Positions 1-9,211 of a DNA stretch of 64,000 bases are shown in pieces. Position 1 is the stretch's first letter, and every line of letters starts with the position of its first letter. The notes below the pieces were generated by a model. That model worked only from the letters and a program-made list of their open reading frames with translations. It ran no database searches and was not told where the DNA came from. The translations under genes were made by a program, and so were the position numbers. Origin of the DNA: Bacillus sp. BHET2 (lineage in GTDB: Bacteria; Bacillota; Bacilli; Bacillales; Bacillaceae_B); NCBI RefSeq assembly GCF_005938125.1, contig NZ_VCQN01000001.1, positions 1,116,001 to 1,180,000 of the forward strand, read 5' to 3'.

Positions 1-43
1 CAATTCTTCCAGCATCTTTTACTTCTATCGGTCTGATTTTCAT
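1..43 (-). CDS. N-terminal start of a probable GNAT-type acetyltransferase (partial)
   Basis: An ATG on the minus strand at 43 opens a reading frame that leaves the window, so only 14 codons (MKIRPIEVKDAGRI) are visible. A purine-rich ribosome binding site (GGGGGGAAA) lies just upstream. The pattern of a basic, Ile/Arg/Pro strand followed by an acidic 'KDA..I' segment is typical of the first beta strand and helix of GNAT N-acetyltransferases. That is a resemblance only; the acetyl-CoA binding motif is outside the window. Confidence 0.45.
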   Translation of the reverse strand, partial: MKIRPIEVKDAGRI

Positions 44-124
44 TGAGCCGTTTCCCCCCGTATCTTTTTTTATCATTATAATCCTTATTACCCTTATATT
101 GGAATATAAATTCAGCATCCACAT

Positions 125-157
125 AAAAAAGAGAATCACCTGACATCAGCGATTCTC
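125..157 (-). terminator. Rho-independent terminator after the Sco gene
   Basis: A 7-bp stem (GAGAATC / GATTCTC) with a 13-nt loop is followed on the minus strand by a run of six T. It sits about 80 nt after the stop codon of the Sco lipoprotein gene. Confidence 0.7.
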
Positions 158-239
158 CTTTTAAACAACTCTGTTTAGGTAATAAGGACTAAAGCTACAA
201 TGAACCTGGTTGAATACTCCAACAAGTTCTCTTTGGTCT

Positions 240-836
240 CTATTTAGATCCTTCTTTAATTAATATTTTCATATCGTCAACTATTTCATCGTAAGGAACA
301 TCACTATTTCCACTGTACGTTTTGACGACTGTCCCTTCTTGATTGACGAGATAGAAGCTCGTACCATGAATCATTTGATCAGAATTAGGGTCGTCTGCAA
401 CAATTGAGCGAAAGGAATGTTCTGCAAGGTCCTTCACTTCATCGAATTCATATCCTGTGAGGAGGTCCCATTTACTTGTGTCTGCTTCAAAGTTTGAAAT
501 ATATTCACTTAATGCATCGGGTGTATCCGTTTCAGGATCCACGCTGAAAGAAACGATTTTGTAATCCTCTACACCCTCTTCTTTAAGCTTATCTTGAAGC
601 TTTGTTAAATTAAATGTCATTGGCGGACAAACAGTTTCACAGCTGGTGAAAATGAAATCAGCAATCCAGACTTGCCCCTTCAAATCTTTTAAACTGACTT
701 CCTGTTTTTTTTGATTCGTATAAGAAAAGTCCTTCACTTCATAATCTGTTTCTGCTTGAAAGTCACTATTGCTGCAACCTGCAAGGAGAATACCCATGAT
801 GATCATTACCACTGCAAATGGTTTGGTTTTTGCCAT
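240..836 (-). CDS. ypmQ: Sco1/SenC/PrrC family copper chaperone lipoprotein
   Basis: This 198-aa protein belongs to the Sco family, membrane-anchored thioredoxin-fold proteins that deliver copper to the CuA site of cytochrome c oxidase. A lipoprotein signal peptide ends in LLAGC, so Cys21 would be lipidated and the domain faces the outside. The copper/redox motif CETVC gives Cys66 and Cys70, and the third ligand is His157 in MIHGTSFYLV. Length and motif order match B. subtilis YpmQ (BsSco). The start is supported by a GGAGGAG ribosome binding site. It lies 81 nt downstream of coaW on the same strand and could be co-transcribed with it. The family call is firm; orthology to ypmQ is inferred. 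Confidence 0.93.
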   Translation of the reverse strand: MAKTKPFAVVMIIMGILLAGCSNSDFQAETDYEVKDFSYTNQKKQEVSLKDLKGQVWIADFIFTSCETVCPPMTFNLTKLQDKLKEEGVEDYKIVSFSVDPETDTPDALSEYISNFEADTSKWDLLTGYEFDEVKDLAEHSFRSIVADDPNSDQMIHGTSFYLVNQEGTVVKTYSGNSDVPYDEIVDDMKILIKEGSK

Positions 837-917
837 CTTTATCTCCTCCGACTTTATGTATCTCTCTACTCTATGTTAGTAAAAAGAGGATAAAAAAACA
901 ATTCCTCAAGGGAAGAT

Positions 918-1739
918 TCATTGTCTATTTTGTGAATGTACTCCATCGATTCCTAAATGATATGCCCCTAAACACCCTGCGAAGGATCCTCTCTCCGGAA
1001 AAACAGCAGTATAGGAAAGTATATCTTGGAATTGCATTAGAACTTCTTTCAAAGCTCTATTCCCTTCCAATGCACTCCCAACAAACACGAAATGTTTAAT
1101 TTGATGCTCACTGGCTGCTTGTGTAGCGAGAAGGATGATGGTTTCCCCTATCATATTCGTTAAAGCTCTCAGCTTGTCTGCTTTTTGAGAATCAGCAGAC
1201 ACTTTCCCGAAATTAGCAGCGGTCAAATTATCAGGAATTAGTGAATGCCCCTCCTCATAGATATCTCCTACCAGGAGATCCACTTGCTCTCTTTTGCCCA
1301 TTCCGGATAAAGAAACGAGTTCGATATAGTCTGAAACCCCCGTAAGTATTGAACCCAAGCCCATGAATGTCCCACCGCCTAAACCACTGCCAAGCAGTCT
1401 GGCGCTTCGATTTTTATCAATCTTAAAAAAGGATGTCCCTGTCCCAATATTAATGAGAATAAACGGTTTCAGTTCAAGTTTTTCTTCTTTAAGGAGCATC
1501 TCGGTTCCCTTGAATACCGAATCAAATTCATCCACGATGTATGCTTGTGGAAACGTTTCTTTCCATTTCCATGCCTTGCCTCCAGTCAGATATAGCTTAT
1601 TGTTTGAATTTAAAAGAATGAGCCACTTCTGTATTTCCTTATGATTTTTACTTGAAAAGACTTTGAAGTGCAGCCTACCCTTTTCTTTATAAACGATTTT
1701 GGTTAGCGTTCCACCGGCATCGATCCCCATGACACTCAT
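918..1739 (-). CDS. coaW: Type II pantothenate kinase
   Basis: CoaW phosphorylates pantothenate in the first step of coenzyme A synthesis, in the cytoplasm. The 273-aa protein begins with the acetate/sugar-kinase-fold phosphate motif GIDAGGTLTKI (residues 5-15). It carries the glycine-rich ATP-binding segments INIGTGTSFF and GSGLGGGTFMGLG typical of the staphylococcal/Bacillus type II enzymes, which lack CoA feedback inhibition. The start codon overlaps the stop codon of the upstream membrane protein (ATGA), so the two are translationally coupled. A type II enzyme often replaces or supplements type I CoaA or type III CoaX; whether others exist cannot be seen here. Confidence 0.92.
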   Translation of the reverse strand: MSVMGIDAGGTLTKIVYKEKGRLHFKVFSSKNHKEIQKWLILLNSNNKLYLTGGKAWKWKETFPQAYIVDEFDSVFKGTEMLLKEEKLELKPFILINIGTGTSFFKIDKNRSARLLGSGLGGGTFMGLGSILTGVSDYIELVSLSGMGKREQVDLLVGDIYEEGHSLIPDNLTAANFGKVSADSQKADKLRALTNMIGETIILLATQAASEHQIKHFVFVGSALEGNRALKEVLMQFQDILSYTAVFPERGSFAGCLGAYHLGIDGVHSQNRQ

Positions 1740-2032
1740 TCTTCACGTTCCTGCATCTTTTTTTTAGAGAACAAATAATGCAGAGTAAACCCATGTACGA
1801 CCATAATGATAAGAAAGGCAATAAAATAATAGAACACGCCTATTAATCCGTCAGAAATATCCTCTGTTATGAGCCACCATACTGATGCAAACAGAAGGAA
1901 AAGGAACTGAAGTGCCACTCCTTCAAAAAATGGTTTCTTATACGTGTTAAAATCTAATAGTCTCTTCCAACTCCAACCGATTGCTACAACAGCAGATACT
2001 ATTAATAACAAAATATATATGCTTATCTTCAT
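1736..2032 (-). CDS. Small integral membrane protein of unknown function
   Basis: This 98-aa protein is very hydrophobic and seems to have three membrane helices: about residues 2-20, 34-56 and 64-88. The third is followed by a basic/acidic tail (SKKKMQEREE). I do not recognise a family. It has a good AGGAGG ribosome binding site 10 nt before the ATG, and its stop overlaps the coaW start, so it is probably the first gene of a coaW transcript. No catalytic motif is visible. Confidence 0.75.
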   Translation of the reverse strand: MKISIYILLLIVSAVVAIGWSWKRLLDFNTYKKPFFEGVALQFLFLLFASVWWLITEDISDGLIGVFYYFIAFLIIMVVHGFTLHYLFSKKKMQEREE

Positions 2033-2099
2033 AGAGGTTATTCCTCCTTCTTCTTTTAGCTATCTTCATGATATGCAATCAAATGGAAAAATGAAAGAG

Positions 2100-2137
2100 A
2101 ATAGGGAAAAAACCCAAAAATATTGTATTCCCTATTA
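2100..2137 (-). terminator. Possible terminator after the gerC-like gene
   Basis: A 9-bp stem (AATAGGGAA / TTCCCTATT) is separated by a long T-rich loop and followed by CTCTTTC on the minus strand. The loop and weak T-run make it an unconvincing but well-placed terminator for the germination operon. Confidence 0.35.
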
Positions 2138-2152
2138 GGATTCTGCCAATTA

Positions 2153-3310
2153 TTAATCTTCTTTAATATATCGATATGCATTGAAGTGTTTAATATCCAC
2201 TTTCACCTTTACTTGTTTTAAAGAATCATGTGTAAGGTAAAACATATCGCCTCTTTCATCCAGTTCTTTAAATTTCTGGGGATGAAAGCGATACCATCTT
2301 TCCCCGACATCAAGAAGGTCCATTTGTTTCTCGATCCCTTTTTTATATACTTTTGTTATTTTTTCTTCCAACGATTTTTGAAGAGTTGCCTGTAATTCAT
2401 TGTAGGGCATATTGTTTATCTTTTCTATCAACTCTGCTTCAACACTTACTTCCAATGAAAATTCCGGAAAATTCGAGTGATCTTTATTATATTTCACCTT
2501 AGGTTCATCAGCTGTTAATTTAAAAGTGGACAATATTTCATCTTCTTTATATAAGGCATAGTCTAGTGAATTTTTTTTGTTTTTGAGCCAATCCACCGTC
2601 ATGGAATCATTTGCCGAAATATCCCCTTTAAAGGTTGAATCCTGGAAGACACTATATCCATCTAAAAAAAGAGAAGTAACCTCTTCGCCAGCACGCCAGG
2701 ATTGATGGTCAATTTTTATGTTTGGAATCAATGCAGTACCCATAGGCTCATAATATTCCCTTAAAAAATGCATCAAGCTTGTAGAATCAATTTCATTTTG
2801 GATCCCCTCTGATTTTTCTTCAGTCAGAAGAACGGTATAAACAGGAGGATAATCAAATAATCCTTTTGCGTTAAAAATTTCTTCTATGCTCATGTCCGTC
2901 ACAAATACCTGGAGGCTCGGCCTCAAGGATCGGTTTCTGCCAATGTCCTCCAAGACTTCTTTAAATTTATACTTTAATACGTTCTTGGATAAAACCAGCG
3001 TCTTCGTATGACCAAAAAACAATGGTGGTCTCGAAACCTTATATAATTTACTAACGGCCATGTTCAAGGTTTTCCCTTTAGCAGAACCAACAAATGTAGG
3101 AATCGGTTCAGTTGGTCTACTTCCTTCTTGCTTCGCCACATTTGCAAAATTAAGCCCCTGGAGAAAAGCCGAATATTCATCTGTTGTTTCATCATAATCC
3201 AAACCAATTGATACAATATAAGTTAAGTCCTGAATATTTTTCGACCCCGTACAACCTGTTAAAGGAAGGACCGAAAGAATGATCATGAATTTAGTTATCT
3301 TGTTGTTCAT
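2153..3310 (-). CDS. GerC-type germinant receptor lipoprotein subunit
   Basis: This is the C subunit of a GerA-type nutrient germinant receptor, a lipoprotein on the outer face of the spore inner membrane. Starting at the ATG at 3310 gives a 385-aa product with a clean lipoprotein signal (VLPLTGC, lipidated Cys20); a longer frame upstream would add 40 non-signal residues. The mature part matches the Ger(x)C family, with early blocks around QDLTYIVSIGLDYDE and VLSKNVLKYKFKEVLEDIGR and a C-terminal charged domain. Its start overlaps the 3' end of the gerA-like gene by 20 nt, consistent with coupling. Which germinant is sensed cannot be told from sequence. Confidence 0.9.
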   Translation of the reverse strand: MNNKITKFMIILSVLPLTGCTGSKNIQDLTYIVSIGLDYDETTDEYSAFLQGLNFANVAKQEGSRPTEPIPTFVGSAKGKTLNMAVSKLYKVSRPPLFFGHTKTLVLSKNVLKYKFKEVLEDIGRNRSLRPSLQVFVTDMSIEEIFNAKGLFDYPPVYTVLLTEEKSEGIQNEIDSTSLMHFLREYYEPMGTALIPNIKIDHQSWRAGEEVTSLFLDGYSVFQDSTFKGDISANDSMTVDWLKNKKNSLDYALYKEDEILSTFKLTADEPKVKYNKDHSNFPEFSLEVSVEAELIEKINNMPYNELQATLQKSLEEKITKVYKKGIEKQMDLLDVGERWYRFHPQKFKELDERGDMFYLTHDSLKQVKVKVDIKHFNAYRYIKED

Positions 3311-4766
3311 GCTTATCGTTTCCTTTCCTTGATTGGTCTTGAGGGTTAGTTGAATCTGTACGCTGTTTGTAGAATTGGATTGGCAGCCGGAACAAGGATC
3401 GAATTGCTTCTTTCCAGCTAATAGGAGCAAGCGACCCTAAGTATGGAGCACCGAACGATGAGAGGGTTGATAAATAAATGGTCGTCAGGATGAAAGTCAT
3501 GATCACACCAAACAAACCAAAAAACGTACCCACGAATAACACAATAAACCTGAGTACCGTTGTACCATATTTCAAGGATTGATTTACGAGAGTAAAGGAC
3601 GAAATATAGGTGATGGCCCCAATGACCAGCATAGTAGGAGAGGTCAGTCCTGCACGGATGGCAGCATCCCCTACAATCAAGCCACCCAGGACGGAAACGG
3701 TTTGTCCGATCGCCCTAGGAAGGCGTACACCCGCCTCATTGAAAAATTCGAACAAAAATAGGACAATAAACATTTCTACTGGTGCCGACAAGGGTAATCC
3801 GAACCGTGACATCGAGATTGTTGCCACCAATAGATAGGGAATTTGTTCAATATTATAGGAAGAGATTGCCACCCAAATGCCAGGTAAGAATGCAGATATT
3901 AATATTCCGATCATCCGGATAATTCTTTCTAAAGACACATACACATAATTGATGCTTGAATCTTCAGGTGACTTTATTTGCAACAGTAAATTTACTGGAG
4001 CTATGGAAACAGTCGGGAATCCATCTACAATTAAAGCAAACCTCCCCTGGTTTAACGAATCTACTATAAAATCCGGTCTACCCGTGTAGTCAAAACTGGT
4101 AAATATAGAATAGGGGTTATCATCAAGTAGAGACTCAAGGTGCTGGTTGCCTGTTAGAACATCAATATCGATTGCTTCCAGCCTTGTATATAATTCATTT
4201 AGCACATGGTTATCAATGACATCAGACAGATACATAATGGCAATATCAGTATGTGACCTAGTCCCAATTTTGAACTTCTCCACACACAGAGAGGGGGTGA
4301 ACAACCTTCTTCTTATTAAAGAAATATTTGTATTTAAGTCTTCAACGAAACCGTCTTTTGGTCCTCTTATGGATGTTTCCAATGAAGATTCTTCAGGCTG
4401 CCTTTTCGGCATATTCCCTGCATGAATAGTTAGTATTTTATCTTCAACAAAGAAAAGAACATAACCGGAGAATAGAGCAGACGTAATATCATCAATCGAT
4501 TGATTCGTTACATCCCCCGTTTGAAAGCTACTCATGATTTTTTCTATAAAAGATTCATTTGATGCTTCCTCTAACTTAAGAAGAATAAATTGATCTAAAT
4601 AATGTCGATCCACTAGGCTATCAAAATAAACTAACGTGATCTCCTTTTCTTTAAAGAAATGGGGCTTGATCATTAAATCTTGACTGCGTGTAAATAGTTT
4701 TCTCGCTTCTTCCAAAATATCTACTTTTGCTTCCTCGTTGGTATTTTCATTAGAAGCTTTCTTCAT
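3291..4766 (-). CDS. GerA-type germinant receptor A subunit
   Basis: This 491-aa membrane protein is the A subunit of a spore germinant receptor. A soluble N-terminal domain (about residues 20-265) has the family blocks LYTRLEAIDIDVLTGNQHLE and YTGRPDFIVDSLNQGRFALI. A membrane domain (about 275-445) follows, containing the conserved SAFLPGIWVAISSYN segment and proline/glycine-rich helices, and then a short basic tail. I chose the second ATG, at 4766: the AAAGG ribosome binding site touches the first ATG at 4775 but is 9 nt from the second. In GerA receptors the A subunit forms an oligomeric ion channel opened by germinant; that role is transferred from the family. Confidence 0.9.
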   Translation of the reverse strand: MKKASNENTNEEAKVDILEEARKLFTRSQDLMIKPHFFKEKEITLVYFDSLVDRHYLDQFILLKLEEASNESFIEKIMSSFQTGDVTNQSIDDITSALFSGYVLFFVEDKILTIHAGNMPKRQPEESSLETSIRGPKDGFVEDLNTNISLIRRRLFTPSLCVEKFKIGTRSHTDIAIMYLSDVIDNHVLNELYTRLEAIDIDVLTGNQHLESLLDDNPYSIFTSFDYTGRPDFIVDSLNQGRFALIVDGFPTVSIAPVNLLLQIKSPEDSSINYVYVSLERIIRMIGILISAFLPGIWVAISSYNIEQIPYLLVATISMSRFGLPLSAPVEMFIVLFLFEFFNEAGVRLPRAIGQTVSVLGGLIVGDAAIRAGLTSPTMLVIGAITYISSFTLVNQSLKYGTTVLRFIVLFVGTFFGLFGVIMTFILTTIYLSTLSSFGAPYLGSLAPISWKEAIRSLFRLPIQFYKQRTDSTNPQDQSRKGNDKHEQQDN

Positions 4767-4846
4767 AAAGAACATCCTTTACTTTAATCGCTCTGTTGTT
4801 CATTACGGATTCTATTTCTTCTTTCTTGATATCCAGTTATCAAATC

Positions 4847-5926
4847 CTATTTAATAAACCGAAGAATAATGGACGAAACGATAATTTGCACCATGAAAAG
4901 GATGACAGTCGACGGAAAAAAAATATCAAACAAAAAAATATAGAAGTTATATGTATCAACATTCAATAGCGTTAGTCCAAAAAACAAAATGAATATCGGT
5001 ACCAATACCTTTAATGATATCTGATGTTGATTTTTCTTTTTAATCAGAAGTGCTCCCAGTAGGAACATAAACAGACTAATTCTTATAAGCGCTCCACTTA
5101 ACCACTGATAGAGTGCAAAGAAGTCCAAGTGGGTGATGAACTCTCCAATTGATAAAATTCTCCATTGTTCATATGCCGGGTATCGCAAATTCGCAGATTC
5201 TATTGGACCGAATTCCATAATGGATGCCGTAAGTGGACCGAACATTAACCCCATAAAGATTAAGCCAAGTACGATTAAATGATGAAACTTTATTTTCCCT
5301 TCACTATAGGGTTGAACCAATACGATTAAATATAATTCGAGTAGACCACTCAATACATAAATTATCCCCTTCATGACGGGATCAAACCCATTACTCAGAA
5401 TGGGAAACAATAAACTGGGATCCTTCAAATTTGAATTTGTAACCGCAATGAAAAAACCGAATATCATGACAGATGGCAATAAAATCCCGCTTGCAATCGC
5501 CATGTGTTTAATTCCTGCCCAAGTGATCAGAAAGCAAATAAGCAAAATGCCACCCACAATAATGAATGAAGGTACGTCTGCCAGGAAATATGCGCTTAAC
5601 CATAGTATTAAATCAGCAAAGGTTATATATGCACTTGATAGTAAAAATAAGCCGATTGGTAGTGAAAATAGAAGTACTGCCCATCTTGGCCATTTCTGTT
5701 GAAGCAAATGATAGAAACCTTCCTTAGGAGAGTTCTTGATTATGTAAAAGATCAATAGCGTCATGAGAAAAAGGATAGGATACGCCGCAAGGATACTAAC
5801 CCATCCATCCCGGCCGGCAGCCAGCATAATACTTGGTAACAGCATGACATGATTTAATAAGCCTGTTGAGAGAATCAACAATAATAGTAATTGTCTGGGA
5901 AGTAGGATTTTACGAATACTCTTCAT
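4847..5926 (-). CDS. GerB-type germinant receptor permease subunit
   Basis: This 359-aa protein has about ten hydrophobic helices and belongs to the GerAB-type, APC-superfamily-related permease subunits that bind the germinant amino acid or sugar. Typical features are the N-terminal SIRKILLPRQLLLLLILSTG segment and the repeated helices ending at residue 359. It is the first gene of the operon, 80 nt before the A subunit, giving an unusual B-A-C order. These receptors are normally made in the forespore under SigG. The upstream region (5927-6020) has only weak matches to a SigG promoter, so the promoter is not called. Confidence 0.9.
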   Translation of the reverse strand: MKSIRKILLPRQLLLLLILSTGLLNHVMLLPSIMLAAGRDGWVSILAAYPILFLMTLLIFYIIKNSPKEGFYHLLQQKWPRWAVLLFSLPIGLFLLSSAYITFADLILWLSAYFLADVPSFIIVGGILLICFLITWAGIKHMAIASGILLPSVMIFGFFIAVTNSNLKDPSLLFPILSNGFDPVMKGIIYVLSGLLELYLIVLVQPYSEGKIKFHHLIVLGLIFMGLMFGPLTASIMEFGPIESANLRYPAYEQWRILSIGEFITHLDFFALYQWLSGALIRISLFMFLLGALLIKKKNQHQISLKVLVPIFILFFGLTLLNVDTYNFYIFLFDIFFPSTVILFMVQIIVSSIILRFIK

Positions 5927-6025
5927 TAGAAATCTCCGCTTGTTTAGTCGTTTTATCTCTATTTATGTCCTAGTTCCCTGAATTAAAAACATCGTGTACA
6001 TATCCGCTTGTCAAAATTCCCTAGC

Positions 6026-6056
6026 AAAAAAGGCCAAGGTTGATTATCCTTGACCT
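6026..6056 (-). terminator. Rho-independent terminator after sbcC
   Basis: A 9-bp stem (AGGTCAAGG / CCTTGGCCT, one G-T pair) with an 8-nt loop runs directly into TTTTTT on the minus strand, 21 nt after the sbcC stop. Confidence 0.85.
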
Positions 6057-6076
6057 CTTTAAAGAGAGAATAGATT

Positions 6077-9000
6077 CTACGCTAAGAATTGAAATTCTGT
6101 AGTACTTCCCCTTTGTGAAGAAATGACCTCTAGTCGTGCATCAATTCTTTCCTTCAGCTCGGGCACATGTGAAATTAATCCTACTAATCGTCCACTGCTT
6201 TGGATATCCATCAATGCTTCGATAGCATTGTCAAGTGATTCTGGATCGAGAGTACCGAACCCTTCGTCAATAAACATCGTTTCAAGGGAAACTCCCCCTG
6301 CATACTGTTGCACAACATCAGCAAGACCGAGTGCTAAAGCCAATGAAGCTTTAAAACTTTCCCCTCCTGATAGAGTTTTGACGTGTCGTTCCTGCCCTGT
6401 ATACTGATCAAAGACAAGAAGTTCCAATCCACTTTGTACATTCCCTTTGCTTCGATCCGTTTTTCGGATCAGTTGATATCGACCTGACGTCATTTTCACC
6501 AAACGCTCATTCGCAACATGAAGGATGTCCTCAAGGAAGGAGGCTAAAACATATCGTTCAAATGTAATACGATTTGCATTCTGTCCACGGGCCACTTCTG
6601 CAAGATGACCGACCATACGATATATTCCCTCTAATTCCTTAATTTCTTCATTTATCGATGTGACTCTGGAAAGAATTCGGGTATTGTCTTTTCGATTCGA
6701 CTTTATCTTATTGAGTGCATCAATGACATTTTCCAATTCAGCTGACACTACTGATATATTAGTCTTAATACTATTCAAATCAGGCTTTTGTTTATCCTCT
6801 AAGTGATGATCGATATCGGATAGTCGATCGGAAACCGAGCGAAAATCTTCTCCGTATTTCTTCACTCTCTTCTGCAACGTCATAATTTCAGCTTCAGATT
6901 TCTTCGCATCTTGGAAAACCTTATAGTGGGAAAAACCTTGTTCTGCAAGTAGGGAAAGAAATGCTTCCCGTTCTGTTTTCATTTCTACTTCAATTTTTTT
7001 CATTTGTGCTTCTTTCTCTTTCACTTGGGATTCCTTTACACTATTTTGGTTCTCAAGTTCGTAATATTGCTTCTGGGCACTGTCAAATGATGCCTTTAAT
7101 TCTTCTGTTCTTCGCTTCGTTTCCAGGAACACTTGTTTAAATTCCGCTTTCGTTCTGAGGTCATAAGGAATAGATTCTTTCACTTTTTCAAGAGTTGTAT
7201 TCTTTGTGAGAAAGAAAGTATTAAGTTCTTGAAGCAACTCTTGATTCTTCACTCTGGAGTCTTCAAGTTCTACCAGTTTTTCTTTTCCTTTTCTTACCTC
7301 TTCCCTCATTATCTTTATTTGTTCCACTTCTTCTTTCTTGCCTGATATATCTTGTCTAAAGGTTTCGATTTCCTTCTTCAATTGAGAAAGGGTGGACTCG
7401 ATTTCGCTTCGATCAAAATCTTTTTTCTTCTCCTTTACTCTTCTTGAGAGTTCTTCAATTCGTTCCTGAATGCTTTGCATTTTTATTTCTTCCTGTGCGA
7501 TGACCAAGCTCAACTCTTTCTCTTCACGTTCGAGTTCCTGTTGTTTGCCTTTCGCTACTTTCAGGTCCTTTTCAGAAGGTAATGAGACAATATCATCGGC
7601 TGGTCGTGGATGATGCAGAGAACCACAAACGGGACATGGAGAGTTATCAGTTAATCCTTTCGCAAGTATGGCAGCTTGAGCAGATTGCCACTTTTCTTCT
7701 AAATAGGCTAAAGTCGCTATAGCATCCTTAATATGCTGCTGAAGCTTAGTGTATTGCGCTTTTAATTTTTTGTCGTTAGTTAGGAAACTCTGAAGTTCCT
7801 GATTCGATTTTTGTATTTCACTAACATGGTCTAAGAGTAAGAGTTTTTCCTGCACCGATTTATCCAGTTCAAATAGATCCCCTTGAAGTCTCTCACCCTT
7901 TTCAATATTATTCTCCCGTTTTTTTATACCTTCTTGCAAAAATGTGATTTGTTCCGTCAGTTTTTTCACAACCACCTGTTGCCTATCATATTTTTCTTTC
8001 AATTCATTCGTATCTTTCGTCAACTTATCCAATGAATCTATGTCTTGTTCCATATTTTCAAGTCGAGTGACTTTCTTGGCAGATTCAACACGGAGATTTT
8101 CCTTTTCTGTTTCTTTTTTTAGTGTTTCTTTCGCTAAATTAAGCTTTTGTGATACTTCTTGTTTTTCCTCAGTCAGTTTTGCTAATTGGTTATTCAACTC
8201 ATTTAGATTTCGGCTAAGTCTGTGGCAATATTCATCCTGTTGAACTAGTATGGAAGCTCGCTGGGCCAGGAGAATTTCTTTCTCAATTGATTCGATTTCA
8301 GGTTTTACTTTTAATAGGTCTTCTTTTTGATTCACAAGCTTTGCTTGAAGCTCGTATTGCTCAACCAAGCTGTTTGCTTCTGCTAAGTCCTTTTGAAGAC
8401 GATCTCTTTTCTCCTGAACGGTTTCATAGTTCTGCTGCAGTTGCATTTCCTTCTTTTCCATCTCCTCGATGTGAGCCGGGAGTATCTGAAGAATCAGATG
8501 ATCATTCAACGGACTTTCCATTAACAAAGCTTGAATCTCCTCTTGATCTTCTGAATGAATTCGCAGTAGTTCTCTCGTTCTTTCTTCCATTGAAGTTTCG
8601 ACAGACTTTCTTAAGTCGTCTGCCTCTGACTTTAACTTCTCTTGAATGCTTTTATAAATTTCAGTATGAAACAACCTCTGCAAGATAAGCTCTTTGTCTT
8701 TACTATCTGAGGTGAGAAGCTTTCGAAACTCACCTTGCGGAATCATAAGGATTTGCCTGAATTGATTGGCGTCTAGTTGAATCAGACTCTTGATCTGCTC
8801 ATCTACTTCCCTAACATTTGCTGCCAGAAGCTGTTCTTTGCCATCTTCATCATATACATATAATTCAGATCGGGCGTTAATGGTTGTAAAACCATCGCCC
8901 CTCGCCTTCTTTTTATCCTGTTGGGGGGAACGCCAAATACGATAAGCTTTTCCACGTAAGCTGAAAATAAGTTCAACTTCCGTTATATCATCATTATTAG

Positions 9001-9211
9001 CAAATTGACTTCTTAATTCAGACGGGGTCCGATCCTCACCACTCGCCTTGCCGTAAATCGCATAGGAAATTCCATCAAAAATCGTTGTTTTCCCAGAACC
9101 GGTTTTACCAGAAATCACAAACATTGTCCGATTCCCCAATGAGCGAAAATCAATCGTTTCTCTTCCGGCATATGGTCCGAATGCTTGCATCATTAATTGA
9201 AGTGGTTTCAT
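6077..9211 (-). CDS. sbcC: Exonuclease subunit SbcC (Rad50-like ATPase)
   Basis: SbcC is the Rad50-like SMC ATPase that, with SbcD (Mre11), cleaves DNA hairpins and processes protein-blocked ends. The 1044-aa protein has an N-terminal Walker A (GKTGSGKTTIF), long coiled coils rich in Glu/Lys, and a central zinc hook CPVC (Cys526 and Cys529). The C-terminal half holds the ABC signature LSGGESFKASLALALGLA and Walker B MFIDEGFGTLD. It is slightly shorter than B. subtilis SbcC because of shorter coiled coils. Its ATG overlaps the sbcD stop by 4 nt (ATGA), so the subunits are translationally coupled. Confidence 0.97.
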   Translation of the reverse strand: MKPLQLMMQAFGPYAGRETIDFRSLGNRTMFVISGKTGSGKTTIFDGISYAIYGKASGEDRTPSELRSQFANNDDITEVELIFSLRGKAYRIWRSPQQDKKKARGDGFTTINARSELYVYDEDGKEQLLAANVREVDEQIKSLIQLDANQFRQILMIPQGEFRKLLTSDSKDKELILQRLFHTEIYKSIQEKLKSEADDLRKSVETSMEERTRELLRIHSEDQEEIQALLMESPLNDHLILQILPAHIEEMEKKEMQLQQNYETVQEKRDRLQKDLAEANSLVEQYELQAKLVNQKEDLLKVKPEIESIEKEILLAQRASILVQQDEYCHRLSRNLNELNNQLAKLTEEKQEVSQKLNLAKETLKKETEKENLRVESAKKVTRLENMEQDIDSLDKLTKDTNELKEKYDRQQVVVKKLTEQITFLQEGIKKRENNIEKGERLQGDLFELDKSVQEKLLLLDHVSEIQKSNQELQSFLTNDKKLKAQYTKLQQHIKDAIATLAYLEEKWQSAQAAILAKGLTDNSPCPVCGSLHHPRPADDIVSLPSEKDLKVAKGKQQELEREEKELSLVIAQEEIKMQSIQERIEELSRRVKEKKKDFDRSEIESTLSQLKKEIETFRQDISGKKEEVEQIKIMREEVRKGKEKLVELEDSRVKNQELLQELNTFFLTKNTTLEKVKESIPYDLRTKAEFKQVFLETKRRTEELKASFDSAQKQYYELENQNSVKESQVKEKEAQMKKIEVEMKTEREAFLSLLAEQGFSHYKVFQDAKKSEAEIMTLQKRVKKYGEDFRSVSDRLSDIDHHLEDKQKPDLNSIKTNISVVSAELENVIDALNKIKSNRKDNTRILSRVTSINEEIKELEGIYRMVGHLAEVARGQNANRITFERYVLASFLEDILHVANERLVKMTSGRYQLIRKTDRSKGNVQSGLELLVFDQYTGQERHVKTLSGGESFKASLALALGLADVVQQYAGGVSLETMFIDEGFGTLDPESLDNAIEALMDIQSSGRLVGLISHVPELKERIDARLEVISSQRGSTTEFQFLA

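Noticed and set aside
5927..6020. SigG promoter for the germination operon
   Set aside because: Only partial -10-like (CATAAAT) and -35-like matches are seen at poor spacing, so no promoter is claimed although SigG control is expected.
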